Of a stretch of 64,000 nt of DNA, positions 36,601-44,596 are shown one piece after another; the first letter of the stretch is position 1, and every line of letters begins with the position of its first letter. A program made the translations under genes and the position numbers. This DNA is from JAKLFA01 sp964450385 (GTDB taxonomy: Bacteria > Omnitrophota > Gorgyraeia > Zapsychrales > JANLHA01). The stretch lies in the NCBI GenBank assembly GCA_964450385.1, contig CAYVEC010000003.1, positions 43,701 to 107,700 on the forward strand, read 5' to 3'. The notes under the pieces are model-generated. The model did not search any database and was not told where the DNA came from. It saw only the letters and a list, made by a program, of their open reading frames with translations.

Positions 36601-37314
36601 CGGGCCCGAGGGGTGATCGGTTTTTTTCCGGCCCAGTCCCAGGGCGATGACATCTGTGTCTTTCGTGATGAGGCCGCGGCCGAGCCCATGGCCTGGATCG
36701 CGACGACCCGCCAGCAGCAGGCGAAGACCGCCGAGGACGCGGAACGTCCGTTTTACGCTCTTGCGGATTTTGTGGCCCCGGCCGACTCTGAGGTGCGTGA
36801 TTATCTGGGGATGTTTGCTGTGACGACGGGGATCGGGATGGACGCGATGACCCGGGAATTTTTAGCCGGCCATGATGATTATCAGGCGATCATGGCAAAG
36901 GCCTTGGCCGATCGGCTTGCGGAGGCCTTTGCCGAGCGGCTCCATGAGCGGGTGCGGCGGGAATGGTGGGGGTATGCTCCGGGAGAGAGGCTCGCGCCTG
37001 AAGAGCTGTTACATGAGGCCTATCAGGGGATCCGGCCCGCGCCTGGATATCCGGCCTGTCCGGACCATACGCTTAAACGCGTGATCTTTGATGCCCTCGA
37101 TGTACGCCGCGCCATTGGCATTGCTCTGACCGAGAACCTCGCGATGGACCCGGCGTCATCGATCTGCGGATTTTATTTTGCCCATCCCGAGGCGCGGTAT
37201 TTTCTGACCGGGAAAATCGGCCGCGATCAGGTCGCGGACCTCGCCCGTCGTCAGGGGATCCCGGTCGCGGAGGTCGAACGCTGGCTCGCCCCGCATCTGA
37301 ATTATGAACCCTGA
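33613..37314 (+). CDS. metH: cobalamin-dependent methionine synthase
   Basis: 1233 aa, full length. Homocysteine domain (~10-335) with the zinc cysteines (NCALG around residue 250 and VGGCCGTTPEH); pterin domain (~355-620; NFITVGERTNVTGSKRF); B12 cap and B12 domain (~650-900) with the base-off motif GDVHDIGKN (Asp757-x-His759); and the SAM-binding reactivation domain (~915-1230) with RPAPGYPACPDH. It transfers methyl from 5-methyl-THF to homocysteine. MetF (44597) and MetY (8157) supply its substrates. An ATG at 33631 is an alternative start; AGGCGG before 33613 favours the longer one. I see no cobalamin riboswitch upstream. Confidence 0.97.
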   Translation: MRNHHEMNHTLEGLLTKRILVLDGAMGTVIQRFGLSAADYRQGRLTGHPVDLTGNNDVLVLTVPQVIEQIHRDYFEAGADIITTNTFGANSVTQADYQTQSYVYEMNVAAASIARRVADEVSRQAPDRPRFVAGSMGPTNRTASMSPDVNDPAFRAVTFDGLAAAYYEQAVGLWDGGVDLFLVETIFDTLNAKAAVFALERLFRERQARRPVMISVTITDASGRNLSGQTLEAVWVSLAHARPLSMGINCALGPEQMRAHMETLHGLVPCCVSCYPNAGLPNEYGRYDLSPDGMASVIRSFAEAGWMNIVGGCCGTTPEHIRAIAAAVAGKPPRIRPAARRVTVMSGLEPLTVTPESNFITVGERTNVTGSKRFARLVREGKDEEALSVARDQVENGAQVLDVNMDEGLLDSAACMTRFLNFLASEPDIARVPVMIDSSQWSVIEAGLKCVQGKSIVNSLSLKEGEAVFSERAARVRAYGAALVVMAFDEQGQADTVERKVAICQRAYDILTRELDFPPEDIIFDPNIFAVATGIPEHNGYALAFFEATRQIKQRMPFCRISGGVSNVSFAFRGQNVLREAMHAVFLYHAIRAGMDMGIVNAGMLPVYEEIDPALRERIEDVLLNRRDDATERLIEVAQSAGTVTGDQPQRAREWRGLPVQERLRHALITGIADHIDEDVPEALAEMRDPVQVIEGPLMDGMRRVGEFFGEGKMFLPQVVKSARVMKKAVAVLEPAMKERDRSSAKKLGTVVMATVKGDVHDIGKNIVGVILACNHFDVIDLGVMVPAEKIIEAVRDHGADMVALSGLITPSLDEMVHVAREMKRAGFSLPLLIGGATTSARHTALKIAPVYDGPVIHSRDASECVMVCRELVDPKRREAFIAEIARKNMGLRQTGTGPAAPAGYVSIDEARAKRMKIDWRHAVVTRPAFVGPKVVDDYDLEEISRYIDWTPFFWVWELKGAYPAILDDPRQGKEARRIFEDAQRLLARIVAEKRLRARGVIGFFPAQSQGDDICVFRDEAAAEPMAWIATTRQQQAKTAEDAERPFYALADFVAPADSEVRDYLGMFAVTTGIGMDAMTREFLAGHDDYQAIMAKALADRLAEAFAERLHERVRREWWGYAPGERLAPEELLHEAYQGIRPAPGYPACPDHTLKRVIFDALDVRRAIGIALTENLAMDPASSICGFYFAHPEARYFLTGKIGRDQVADLARRQGIPVAEVERWLAPHLNYEP

Positions 37315-37343
37315 GATGGTCGATTGAATGAGTGTTTTTACCC

Positions 37344-37372
37344 TTGCCTACCCCAGATTGTCCCGGTACAAT
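37344..37372 (+). promoter_or_regulatory. promoter of receiver-mla operon, leaderless geometry
   Basis: TTGCCT (37344-37349), 17-base spacer, TACAAT (37367-37372). The ATG at 37381 follows the -10 by 8 bases, so the mRNA is predicted to be leaderless or nearly so. Confidence 0.6.
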
Positions 37373-37380
37373 AGGTCATT

Positions 37381-37794
37381 ATGACCGAGCCGAACCCAAC
37401 AAAAAAGGTCCTGGTGATCGATGACGATCCGACCGATGTGCGTCTGATCTCCTCGCTGTTGACATCCCTTGGGCATGAGGTGGTCACCGCCGCTGACGCG
37501 CCCGCGGGGGTGGAACTTGCCATGAGCACCGCCCCGGACCTTATCGTGCTCGATGTGATGATGCCGATCATTAATGGGTTTAATATCTGCCGTTTGCTAA
37601 AATCTCATACCGATTGTGGGTATATCCCGATTATTCTCGTGACCTCTCGGGCCACCGAGGATGATATCCGGATCGGTCAGGAGGCAGGGGCGGACCTTTA
37701 TATTACAAAGCCTGTTGACCGGGAACGATTCGTTGCCGCGGTCAGCCGTCTTCTTGCCGGCGGGAAAGGAGACTCGGGTGCTCACCACTTTTGA
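37381..37794 (+). CDS. single-domain response regulator
   Basis: 137 aa receiver: VLVIDDDPTDVRL, phosphoacceptor Asp58 (IVLDVMMPIING), Thr in ILVTSRA, Lys in YITKPVD. It has no output domain. Its last 17 bases overlap the mlaE gene start, so it is the first gene of the lipid-transport operon. The promoter geometry indicates a leaderless transcript. There is no kinase nearby. Confidence 0.88.
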   Translation: MTEPNPTKKVLVIDDDPTDVRLISSLLTSLGHEVVTAADAPAGVELAMSTAPDLIVLDVMMPIINGFNICRLLKSHTDCGYIPIILVTSRATEDDIRIGQEAGADLYITKPVDRERFVAAVSRLLAGGKGDSGAHHF

Positions 37795-38575
37795 ACGGAT
37801 CGGATCATCCGTCCTCGAATGGATCCGTGTCGCTGCTCAGTTCCTGAGGCTCTCGGGCCAGGTTCTGTATTGGGTCGTCATGGGCCCCTTCCGCGAAAAG
37901 CCGGTCAAGCGCGAGCCCGTTTTTGAACAGATGGTCTTTATGGGGGTGAAGTCCGTCGTTATCGTCTTTTTTGTCACCCTCTTTACCGGGATCGTCCTCG
38001 CGATGCAGTCGGCCTATCAGCTCGAGCGCATGGGGGGAACGATCTATGTGGCGAGCCTTGTCTCGATCGCGATCTGCCGCGAGCTCGGCCCGGTCTTGAC
38101 CGCTCTTGTCCTGGCCGGCCGGATCGGTGCCGCGATCACCGCCGAGATCGGTTCGATGAAGGTGAATGAACAGATCGAGGCCCTTGAGACGATGGGGATC
38201 AATCCGGTGCGGTTCCTTGTCGTGCCTAAGGTCCTGGCCCTGTTCTTCATGCTTCCCTGTCTCACCGTGATCGGTGATCTTGCCGGGATGTTCGGCGGAT
38301 ATGTCGTCGGCGTGATGGACCTGAACATTAATGCCCATCTCTACATTCAAACGGCGTTTAAATTTTTGACCCTGAAAGATATTTATACCGGGTTGTCCAA
38401 ATCTCTTGTCTTTGCGCTCATTATCTCGCTCGTCGGGAGCTATCAGGGCCTGCATACCCGGGGCGGGGCCGTCGGGGTGGGTCGGGCAACAACGATCTCG
38501 GTGGTTACGAGCTTTATCCTCATCATCATTTCCGATTGTTTGATCACCGGGATCTATTATTACTGGAATCTATGA
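37778..38575 (+). CDS. mlaE: MlaE-family lipid ABC transporter permease
   Basis: 265 aa with about five or six membrane helices and the MlaE-family core (GIVLAMQSAYQLERMGG, ICRELGPVLTALVLAGRIGAAITAEIGSM, PVRFLVVPKVLALFFMLPCL). It moves phospholipid between the inner membrane and the periplasm with MlaF and MlaD. The start is the GTG at 37778, set by AAGGAG (37765-37770) seven bases upstream; earlier ATGs lie deep inside the receiver gene. mlaF begins at its stop codon (ATGA). Confidence 0.93.
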   Translation: MLTTFERIGSSVLEWIRVAAQFLRLSGQVLYWVVMGPFREKPVKREPVFEQMVFMGVKSVVIVFFVTLFTGIVLAMQSAYQLERMGGTIYVASLVSIAICRELGPVLTALVLAGRIGAAITAEIGSMKVNEQIEALETMGINPVRFLVVPKVLALFFMLPCLTVIGDLAGMFGGYVVGVMDLNINAHLYIQTAFKFLTLKDIYTGLSKSLVFALIISLVGSYQGLHTRGGAVGVGRATTISVVTSFILIIISDCLITGIYYYWNL

Positions 38576-39342
38576 TGAACGATGACACGATAGCGATCTC
38601 CGTTCAGAATCTCGGCAAGTCCTTTGACGGACGGAAGGTCCTCGACGGGATCAGCCTTGATATCCGTCGCGGCGAGGTCTTTGTGATCATGGGGGGGTCG
38701 GGGTGCGGGAAGAGCACGCTCCTGCGGCATATGACCGGCGCGATCCGGCCGGATGTGGGCCGCGTCCTGTTCAATGGTCAGGACCTCACGGAGCTCTCTG
38801 ATCATGAGCTCGAGCGGGTGAAGCGGCGGTTCGGGATGAGCTTTCAGTCGGCGGCCTTGCTTGATTATCTTAGCGTCGAAGACAACGTGAGCCTGCCGCT
38901 GCGCGAGCACACGCGGCTCGATCAAAAGATCGTTGATATCATTGTGAAGATGAAGCTCGGGTTGGTGGGGCTGCACGGATTTGAAAAATTAATGCCGAGC
39001 GCCCTTTCGGGCGGCATGAAAAAACGGGTCGGCCTGGCGCGGGCCATCGCCATGGACCCCGAGGTGGTTTTTTATGATGAGCCATCGGCGGGTCTGGACC
39101 CGATCGCCTGTGCGGTCGTGGACCGGCTGATCCTGGACCTGAGCAAAAAGTTATTGCTGACGTCGGTGGTCGTTACGCACAATATGGACAGCGTCTTTCG
39201 GATCGCCGACCGGGTCGCGATGCTTTATGAGACCCATGTCCTGGAGGTCGGGACGCCGGAGCAGATCCGACATTCGGCGAATCCCGTGGTCCAGCAGTTT
39301 ATTCACGGAGATTTAGAGGGACCGATCGATATTCGGTCATGA
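38572..39342 (+). CDS. mlaF: MlaF-family lipid ABC transporter ATP-binding protein
   Basis: 256 aa. Walker A GGSGCGKSTLL, signature LSGGMKKRVGLARA and Walker B VVFYDEPSAGLDP. It energises MlaE. The ATG at 38572 overlaps the MlaE stop; the next ATG (38575) is also possible. Order E-F-D is the common arrangement in Mla-type operons. Confidence 0.94.
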   Translation: MMNDDTIAISVQNLGKSFDGRKVLDGISLDIRRGEVFVIMGGSGCGKSTLLRHMTGAIRPDVGRVLFNGQDLTELSDHELERVKRRFGMSFQSAALLDYLSVEDNVSLPLREHTRLDQKIVDIIVKMKLGLVGLHGFEKLMPSALSGGMKKRVGLARAIAMDPEVVFYDEPSAGLDPIACAVVDRLILDLSKKLLLTSVVVTHNMDSVFRIADRVAMLYETHVLEVGTPEQIRHSANPVVQQFIHGDLEGPIDIRS

Positions 39343-39377
39343 CCCGGGTCGTGACCGTTCGACAAAGGAGCAGAGGA

Positions 39378-40094
39378 ATGAAGATGAATAATGAGACGCG
39401 TATCGGCATCTTGGTGGTGGGGGTCCTGGCCATCCTTTTGGTTCTGACGTGGAAGGCCGGTGACTTCGGAGTCGCCCGCGCGGGGTATCATGTCAAGGTC
39501 CTGTTCCGCAATGTCGACGGCGTGGCCCTGAACGCCCCGGTCACCTTGAACGGTCTGGAAGTCGGCCGGGTGGTGAGCATCGATCTTCTCTATGGCAAGG
39601 AGACGATGGTCGAGGTGCTGCTGTGGCTTCAGGAAACCGCCAAGCTCCATCAGGGCGCGGACGCCTTTGTGAAGAATTTGGGGCTCCTCGGTGAGAAATA
39701 TATCGGTCTCACGACAGGGAATGACGCTCGTCCCTTTTTGAAGCCCGGTGAGACGATCTACGGCAAGGAGCCGGCGAATTTTGATAAGCTCTTGAGCCAG
39801 GGGAATACGATTGCGACGAATCTCGAAGAGATCTCAGGACGGATCAATGAACGTCTCAAGGTCAATGCCGAGGCGATCGATCGGATCGTGCTGAATCTTG
39901 ACCAGTCACTCGCTCATGTGACATCGATCTCGAGCAATGTCGATGAGCGCCTCCGCGTGAACAAGGAAGAGATCGATGAGACCTTCACTCATTTCAGCAA
40001 GGCGAGCAAGAATCTTGAGGAATTAAGCCTGGACCTGAAAGAGAATCCGTGGAAACTCCTCTATCGCGATCCTCGGCGGAAGGCGAGGCGCTGA
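39378..40094 (+). CDS. mlaD: MlaD/MCE-domain periplasmic lipid-binding protein
   Basis: 238 aa. A single N-terminal membrane anchor (IGILVVGVLAILLVLTW) and one MCE domain (~38-125; VKVLFRNVDGVALNAPVTLNG, GLLGEKYIGLTTG) are followed by a long helical tail (~135-225; NERLKVNAEAIDRI, NVDERLRVNKEEIDE), longer than E. coli MlaD but normal for single-MCE proteins. AAAGGAG precedes the ATG at 39378. It should form the periplasmic part of the transporter. Confidence 0.9.
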   Translation: MKMNNETRIGILVVGVLAILLVLTWKAGDFGVARAGYHVKVLFRNVDGVALNAPVTLNGLEVGRVVSIDLLYGKETMVEVLLWLQETAKLHQGADAFVKNLGLLGEKYIGLTTGNDARPFLKPGETIYGKEPANFDKLLSQGNTIATNLEEISGRINERLKVNAEAIDRIVLNLDQSLAHVTSISSNVDERLRVNKEEIDETFTHFSKASKNLEELSLDLKENPWKLLYRDPRRKARR

Positions 40095-40270
40095 TGCCGT
40101 ATCGTTGCCCGTTATGCCAGAAGACCTGCGGGTCGGACCTTAAACAATATGTTGATCATGTGGAAGGCGAGATCGTTGCCCTGATTCAGGCGGACCATCC
40201 CGAGTGGGTGGAGGGCGGGGTCTGCAAAAAGTGTTACGAGTATTATAAGGCCCAGCTTAAGGGGGAATAA
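40094..40270 (+). CDS. 58-aa zinc-ribbon microprotein
   Basis: Starts MPYRCPLCQKTCGSDLKQYVD and ends VCKKCYEYYKAQLKGE; two CxxC pairs (CPLC and CKKC) should bind one zinc. The ATG overlaps the mlaD stop (TGATG), so it is translated with the transporter. I do not recognise a family. It may be an adaptor or regulator. Codon use matches the operon. Confidence 0.7.
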   Translation: MPYRCPLCQKTCGSDLKQYVDHVEGEIVALIQADHPEWVEGGVCKKCYEYYKAQLKGE

Positions 40271-40296
40271 TTTTTGAAAGGAATAGGGAGGGTGTC

Positions 40297-41097
40297 ATGA
40301 AAAAGGTATTAAAAGTCGTTGGGATCGTTCTCGTGGTTCTGCTGATCGGTGTTGTCCTCGCTAAGGACGTTCTGATCAAGAAGGCCGCGCAGATCGTTCT
40401 GGCATCGAAGACCGGACTTCGGCTCGAGGCCGACAGGTTTCAGGTCGGTCTTCTCTCAACAAAGGTCAATATTGAGGGCCTGAAGATCTATAATCCGGAG
40501 GGGTATGCGGATCCGCTGATGCTCGATCTACCGAGGCTCCTCGTGGATTATCATCTGCGCGATATCATCGGCGGCACGCTCCATTTGAACGCGGTGGAGT
40601 TTGATTTAAAAGAGGTTATTGTGGTCAAACGCGCGGATGGGACATCGAATATCGATGGGGTCATGCGGCTCGCCCAGACGCCGGCCGGGGACAAGGCGAA
40701 GGCGCCCAAGCTTCAGATCGACCGGATGACGATCCGGGTCGGGCGTTTTGTGACGATCTCGTATGATGCCCGCGGCAAGGCCTCGCCCAAGGAATTAAAA
40801 TTGAATATTGATGAGACGTTCGAAAATGTCACGGACCCGAATGCGATCACGGCTCGATTGGCGAAATACATTAATACGATCTTGATGCAGACGATGAAAG
40901 AACTCGGCCTGAAGGACGTTAATAATCTCGTCGGCGGAACGATCTCATCTGTTGGTGAGGTCGGCACGGGCGCGGTCAAGTCTGTGACAGGGATCGGCAA
41001 GGAAGCGGTCGGCCAGGCGACGACGGTGATCGGCGATGCTGCCGATGGCCTGAGAAACGTTCTTAAATCTCCGTTCGGCGGGGGTCAGGGCGAGTGA
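40297..41097 (+). CDS. AsmA-like inner-membrane-anchored periplasmic protein
   Basis: 266 aa. An N-terminal membrane anchor (KVVGIVLVVLLIGVVLA) is followed by an AsmA-like beta-rich region (KTGLRLEADRFQVGLLSTKVNIEGLKIYNPEGYADPLMLDLPRL is split by the motif NIEGLKIYNP; GTLHLNAVEFD) and a Gly/Val-rich C-terminal part (~205-266) that looks flexible. AsmA proteins are bridge-like lipid transport factors, in keeping with the preceding mlaEFD genes. It is far shorter than AsmA or TamB, so it may be a partial groove or accessory. GGGAGGGTG precedes the ATG. Confidence 0.68.
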   Translation: MKKVLKVVGIVLVVLLIGVVLAKDVLIKKAAQIVLASKTGLRLEADRFQVGLLSTKVNIEGLKIYNPEGYADPLMLDLPRLLVDYHLRDIIGGTLHLNAVEFDLKEVIVVKRADGTSNIDGVMRLAQTPAGDKAKAPKLQIDRMTIRVGRFVTISYDARGKASPKELKLNIDETFENVTDPNAITARLAKYINTILMQTMKELGLKDVNNLVGGTISSVGEVGTGAVKSVTGIGKEAVGQATTVIGDAADGLRNVLKSPFGGGQGE

Positions 41098-41765
41098 TGA
41101 TGGGTGAGCGTGTCGTGGAATTGATCGGTGTTTTTTTGAGCGGGGTGATCGTTTCGTTCACCCCGTGTTTGTATCCGGTTCTGCCCGTGGCCGCGGGCAG
41201 TATCGCCCAGGCCAATATCAACGGTTCTCGGACCCGAGCGTTTGTTCTGTCGCTCATCTATGTCCTCGGGATGGCTCTTGTTTATGCGGCACTGGCCGTG
41301 GCCGCGGCCTGGACCGGCGCGGTCTTTGGCCGGTGGCAGAACTCGCCGGCGGTTTATGGCCTCGTGGCCCTCGTTTTTTTGGTCTTCGCCCTGGTCATGT
41401 TTGACGTGATCCGCTGGTCAGGCCTGCGCGGCTCGTTGCCTCAGCCGACCACGCCGCGGGGAGGGGCGTCGGTCTTTTTCTTGGGCGCGGTCTCGGGGCT
41501 TCTCGTCGGACCGTGTACGGCCCCGGCCCTCGGGACCCTCCTGATGTATGTGGCGGCAAAAGAGCAGGTCGCCTATGCGGTCGTCTTGATGGTTGTCTTT
41601 GCCTATGGCATGGGGATGTCGCTCATCCTTGCCGGGACGTTCAGCGGATTCTTGAGCGCGCTGCCCAAGCCTGGGCCGTGGATGATCTGGATCAAACGCG
41701 CCTGCGGCGCGGTCTTCGCGGTCACGGCCCTTGTGTACGCCTTACGGATTTTCATTATCATTTAA
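41097..41765 (+). CDS. CcdA/DsbD-like thiol-redox membrane protein
   Basis: 222 aa, six membrane helices, with the paired cysteines FTPCLYPVLP and GPCTAPALG that define the CcdA/DsbD transmembrane domain. It carries electrons from cytoplasmic thioredoxin to periplasmic thiols, for cytochrome c maturation or disulfide repair. There is no attached thioredoxin domain. The start overlaps the AsmA-like stop (TGATG); another ATG follows three bases later. Confidence 0.85.
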   Translation: MMGERVVELIGVFLSGVIVSFTPCLYPVLPVAAGSIAQANINGSRTRAFVLSLIYVLGMALVYAALAVAAAWTGAVFGRWQNSPAVYGLVALVFLVFALVMFDVIRWSGLRGSLPQPTTPRGGASVFFLGAVSGLLVGPCTAPALGTLLMYVAAKEQVAYAVVLMVVFAYGMGMSLILAGTFSGFLSALPKPGPWMIWIKRACGAVFAVTALVYALRIFIII

Positions 41766-41774
41766 AGGGTCATC

Positions 41775-43049
41775 ATGTATTACGCGGACCTGCATATCCA
41801 TTCGCGGTTTTCACGCGCCACGTCTCCGACGCTGAATCCTGAACATCTGTCAGCCTGGGCCCAGATGAAGGGCATCGGTGTCGTCGGTACCGGTGATTGT
41901 ATCCATCCCGGGTGGCTGAAAGAACTGCGCGAGAAGATGGAGCCGTCGGATGCGGAGGGCCTGTTCCGGCTCAAGCCCGGGGGCGTCTCCCCGCCGGTCC
42001 CCCCGGCCTGCAAGGGGGAGGTACGGTTCATTTTATCGACGGAGATCGCGAGCATTTATAAAAAGGGCGGGCGTGTCCGGAAGATCCATAATGTGATCGT
42101 TTTGCCGGGATGGCGGGCGGCCGAGCGGCTTCAGTCGCGGCTCGCGCGGATCGGCAATATTTCATCCGACGGGCGGCCGATCATCGGGCTTGACGCGCAT
42201 GACCTGTTGGACATGACCCTTGAGAGCGATCCGCAGAGTTTTCTGATCCCGGCCCATATCTGGACCCCGTGGTTCTCGGTCCTTGGGTCCAAGAGCGGAT
42301 TCGATTCGCTTGAGGAATGTTTTGAGGACCTGACCGAGCATATCTTTGCCGTGGAGACCGGGCTCTCGTCGGACCCTGAGATGAATTGGCGGTTGAGCGT
42401 CCTGGACCGTTTTGTTATGGTCTCGAGCTCCGATGCCCATTCGCCCCAGAAGCTCGGCCGCGAGGCCACGATCTTTGACGGTGAGTGCTCCTATCCCGCG
42501 ATGAGGACGGCGCTGCGGGATAACACGAAAGACCTGGTCGGCACGGTCGAATTCTTCCCTGAGGAAGGGAAATATCATGTTGACGGTCATCGGCTCTGTC
42601 AGTGCCGCTTGGATCCCGTCGAGACCGCGGCCCATGAAGGCCTCTGTCCGGTCTGCGGGAAGCCCGTGACCGTTGGGGTTATGGCCCGGGTGGAGGCGCT
42701 CGCGGATCATCCACCGGGCCGCCGCGCGCCGCGCGCCCGGCCGTATGATCGCCTTGTCCCCCTCGCTGAGATCATCGCCGAGGCCCGCGGGACAGGGGTG
42801 ACCTCGAAGGCGGTTGGTGAGACCTATGCGACGATGCTCGTCTCGCTCGGGAATGAGCTCGCGATCCTGAGGGAGCGGCCGCTTGCGGAGATCGCGGCGG
42901 CGGCCGGCGCCAGGATCGCCGAGGGCGTCCGGCGTGTGCGTGCCGGCGAGCTTCAGATCGCGGCGGGGTATGACGGCGAGTATGGAACGATCTCGATCTT
43001 TAGTGATGACGAACGCCGCCTGCCCGATGAACAGTTGACCTTGTTTTAA
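41775..43049 (+). CDS. EndoQ-like PHP-domain nuclease
   Basis: 424 aa. PHP domain metal motifs: YADLHIHSRFSRATS at the N-terminus, GTGDCIHPGW, and SSSDAHSPQKLGRE. A four-cysteine zinc element follows (HRLCQCRLDPVE and GLCPVCGKPV), as in endonuclease Q. EndoQ nicks DNA 5' of deaminated bases (uracil, hypoxanthine, xanthine) and is best known from Thermococcales, methanogens and some bacteria. A UvrD-like helicase follows by a few bases, a frequent neighbour as I recall. Two alternative readings, PHP-type phosphatase or polymerase-associated PHP, are less likely because of the zinc element. Confidence 0.8.
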   Translation: MYYADLHIHSRFSRATSPTLNPEHLSAWAQMKGIGVVGTGDCIHPGWLKELREKMEPSDAEGLFRLKPGGVSPPVPPACKGEVRFILSTEIASIYKKGGRVRKIHNVIVLPGWRAAERLQSRLARIGNISSDGRPIIGLDAHDLLDMTLESDPQSFLIPAHIWTPWFSVLGSKSGFDSLEECFEDLTEHIFAVETGLSSDPEMNWRLSVLDRFVMVSSSDAHSPQKLGREATIFDGECSYPAMRTALRDNTKDLVGTVEFFPEEGKYHVDGHRLCQCRLDPVETAAHEGLCPVCGKPVTVGVMARVEALADHPPGRRAPRARPYDRLVPLAEIIAEARGTGVTSKAVGETYATMLVSLGNELAILRERPLAEIAAAAGARIAEGVRRVRAGELQIAAGYDGEYGTISIFSDDERRLPDEQLTLF

Positions 43050-43055
43050 GAATGA

Positions 43056-44588
43056 ATGGAAATCCTGGCGATGTCGTGTCCCCTGAGTGAGGCTCAACGC
43101 GCGGCCGTTCAATCTTCTGCTCAGAGCCTCCTGATCATAGCCGGCCCCGGCGCTGGAAAGACCCATACCCTTGTGAATCGGATCATCGTTGCCTTACCCG
43201 ACCTGGCGCCGGGCCAACGGGCGCTTGCGATCACCTTTACGCGGAAGGCCGCTGGTGAGATGCGGGACCGTCTTGCCCGGCAGGGTGTCGATGTTGACCG
43301 GGCGGTCTTTGTCGGGACCTTTCATCAGTGGTGCTGGTGGGCGCTGAGCGAACACGACCGGGTCAAGGGGCGCTCGATCGCCTCACCCGACGAGATCCTT
43401 GCGGCGGCTGAGGAGGCCTGGCCGGACGCGCCACGTCGCGGTCGCCGGGAGCGGATCGACCAGGTCTCACGGTGGAAGGCCCAAGGGCTGAGCCGCGAGG
43501 AGGCGCCGGCCGTGGTCCGCGAATTCGATCAGGTCCTTCGGGCCCGGGGGCTCTATGATTTTGACGATGTCCTTCTTGAGATGATCCGGCTTCTGGATGA
43601 GGAACCGCGGATCCTTGCACAGCTTCGGCGGTCTTTCCCGCAGGTCTTTATCGATGAATATCAGGACATCAATCCGGCCCAGCACCGGCTGATCTGCCAA
43701 CTTGTCGGGGATGTCTTGCGGCTTACCGCGATCGGAGACCCGCACCAGGCGATCTATGGGTTCAGGGGATCGGATGTGGGATTTTTTCACCGCTTCCGGG
43801 AGGACTTTCGGAATGCCGAGACCGTTGAGCTTGAGGAAAATTATCGCTCTGCGCCGCAGCTCCTTGAGGCAAGCGTTCAGATGATCTCAGGGGCCCCGGG
43901 GGTGTCGGTGCCGCATCGTATCGCCCGATTGTACAGCGAGGGCCGCCTGACGGTCCGGCGTTCTCCGACGGATAAGGCCGAGGCGGAATACGTTGTCCAC
44001 ACGATCGAGCAGCTTGTCGGAGGCACGAGCATGTTCTCCCGCGATTCCGGGAGGGTGGCGGCCGGGGAGGAAGGCGATACCGGGTTTGGGGAGATCGCTG
44101 TTCTTTATCGCCTGAAGAGCCAGGCCCACGAATTGCGGAAGGCCTTTGAGCGAAGCGGGATCCCGTTTCACGTCGTGGGAGAGGCCCGGGAGGGCGAGGA
44201 CGTGACCGAGGACCTGTTCGCCGAACGATTTGTGGAACCCGAGATCGACGCGGAACGGGTCACCCTTATGACGCTCCACGCGGCGAAAGGGCTTGAATTC
44301 GACGCGGTTTTTATTATCGGATGTGAGGAAGGGATCATCCCTCTCGCCCTTGACCGGATGACGGGCGATCCCGAGGAGGAACGGCGTGTCTTTTATGTCG
44401 GCATGACGCGGGCCAAACGCCGTCTCTACCTGGTTTCGGCCGAGCGCCGGATGCTCTACGGCGAGCGGAGGCAGTTCCCGGTCTCGCGTTTTTTAGCGGA
44501 CATCGAAGAAGGATTGAAAGAATACAGCCGTTCGGTCCAGCGGCCGTCCGTTCACCCGCCTGACGATCCCCAGATGCAGTGGTTTTGA
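43056..44588 (+). CDS. UvrD/Rep-family superfamily 1 helicase
   Basis: 510 aa, short for UvrD. Motifs: AGPGAGKTHTLVNRI (I), AITFTRKAAGEMRDRL (Ia), FIDEYQDINPAQ (II), IGDPHQAIYGFRG (III), LEENYRSAPQ (IV), TLMTLHAAKGLEFDAVF (V) and FYVGMTRAKRRLYL (VI). It unwinds DNA 3'-5'. The reduced size comes from smaller 1B/2B domains. It starts 6 bases after the EndoQ-like gene and both probably work in the same repair step. A start at 43071 (MSCPLSEAQ) is possible. Confidence 0.9.
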   Translation: MEILAMSCPLSEAQRAAVQSSAQSLLIIAGPGAGKTHTLVNRIIVALPDLAPGQRALAITFTRKAAGEMRDRLARQGVDVDRAVFVGTFHQWCWWALSEHDRVKGRSIASPDEILAAAEEAWPDAPRRGRRERIDQVSRWKAQGLSREEAPAVVREFDQVLRARGLYDFDDVLLEMIRLLDEEPRILAQLRRSFPQVFIDEYQDINPAQHRLICQLVGDVLRLTAIGDPHQAIYGFRGSDVGFFHRFREDFRNAETVELEENYRSAPQLLEASVQMISGAPGVSVPHRIARLYSEGRLTVRRSPTDKAEAEYVVHTIEQLVGGTSMFSRDSGRVAAGEEGDTGFGEIAVLYRLKSQAHELRKAFERSGIPFHVVGEAREGEDVTEDLFAERFVEPEIDAERVTLMTLHAAKGLEFDAVFIIGCEEGIIPLALDRMTGDPEEERRVFYVGMTRAKRRLYLVSAERRMLYGERRQFPVSRFLADIEEGLKEYSRSVQRPSVHPPDDPQMQWF

Positions 44589-44596
44589 ATCCCGGT

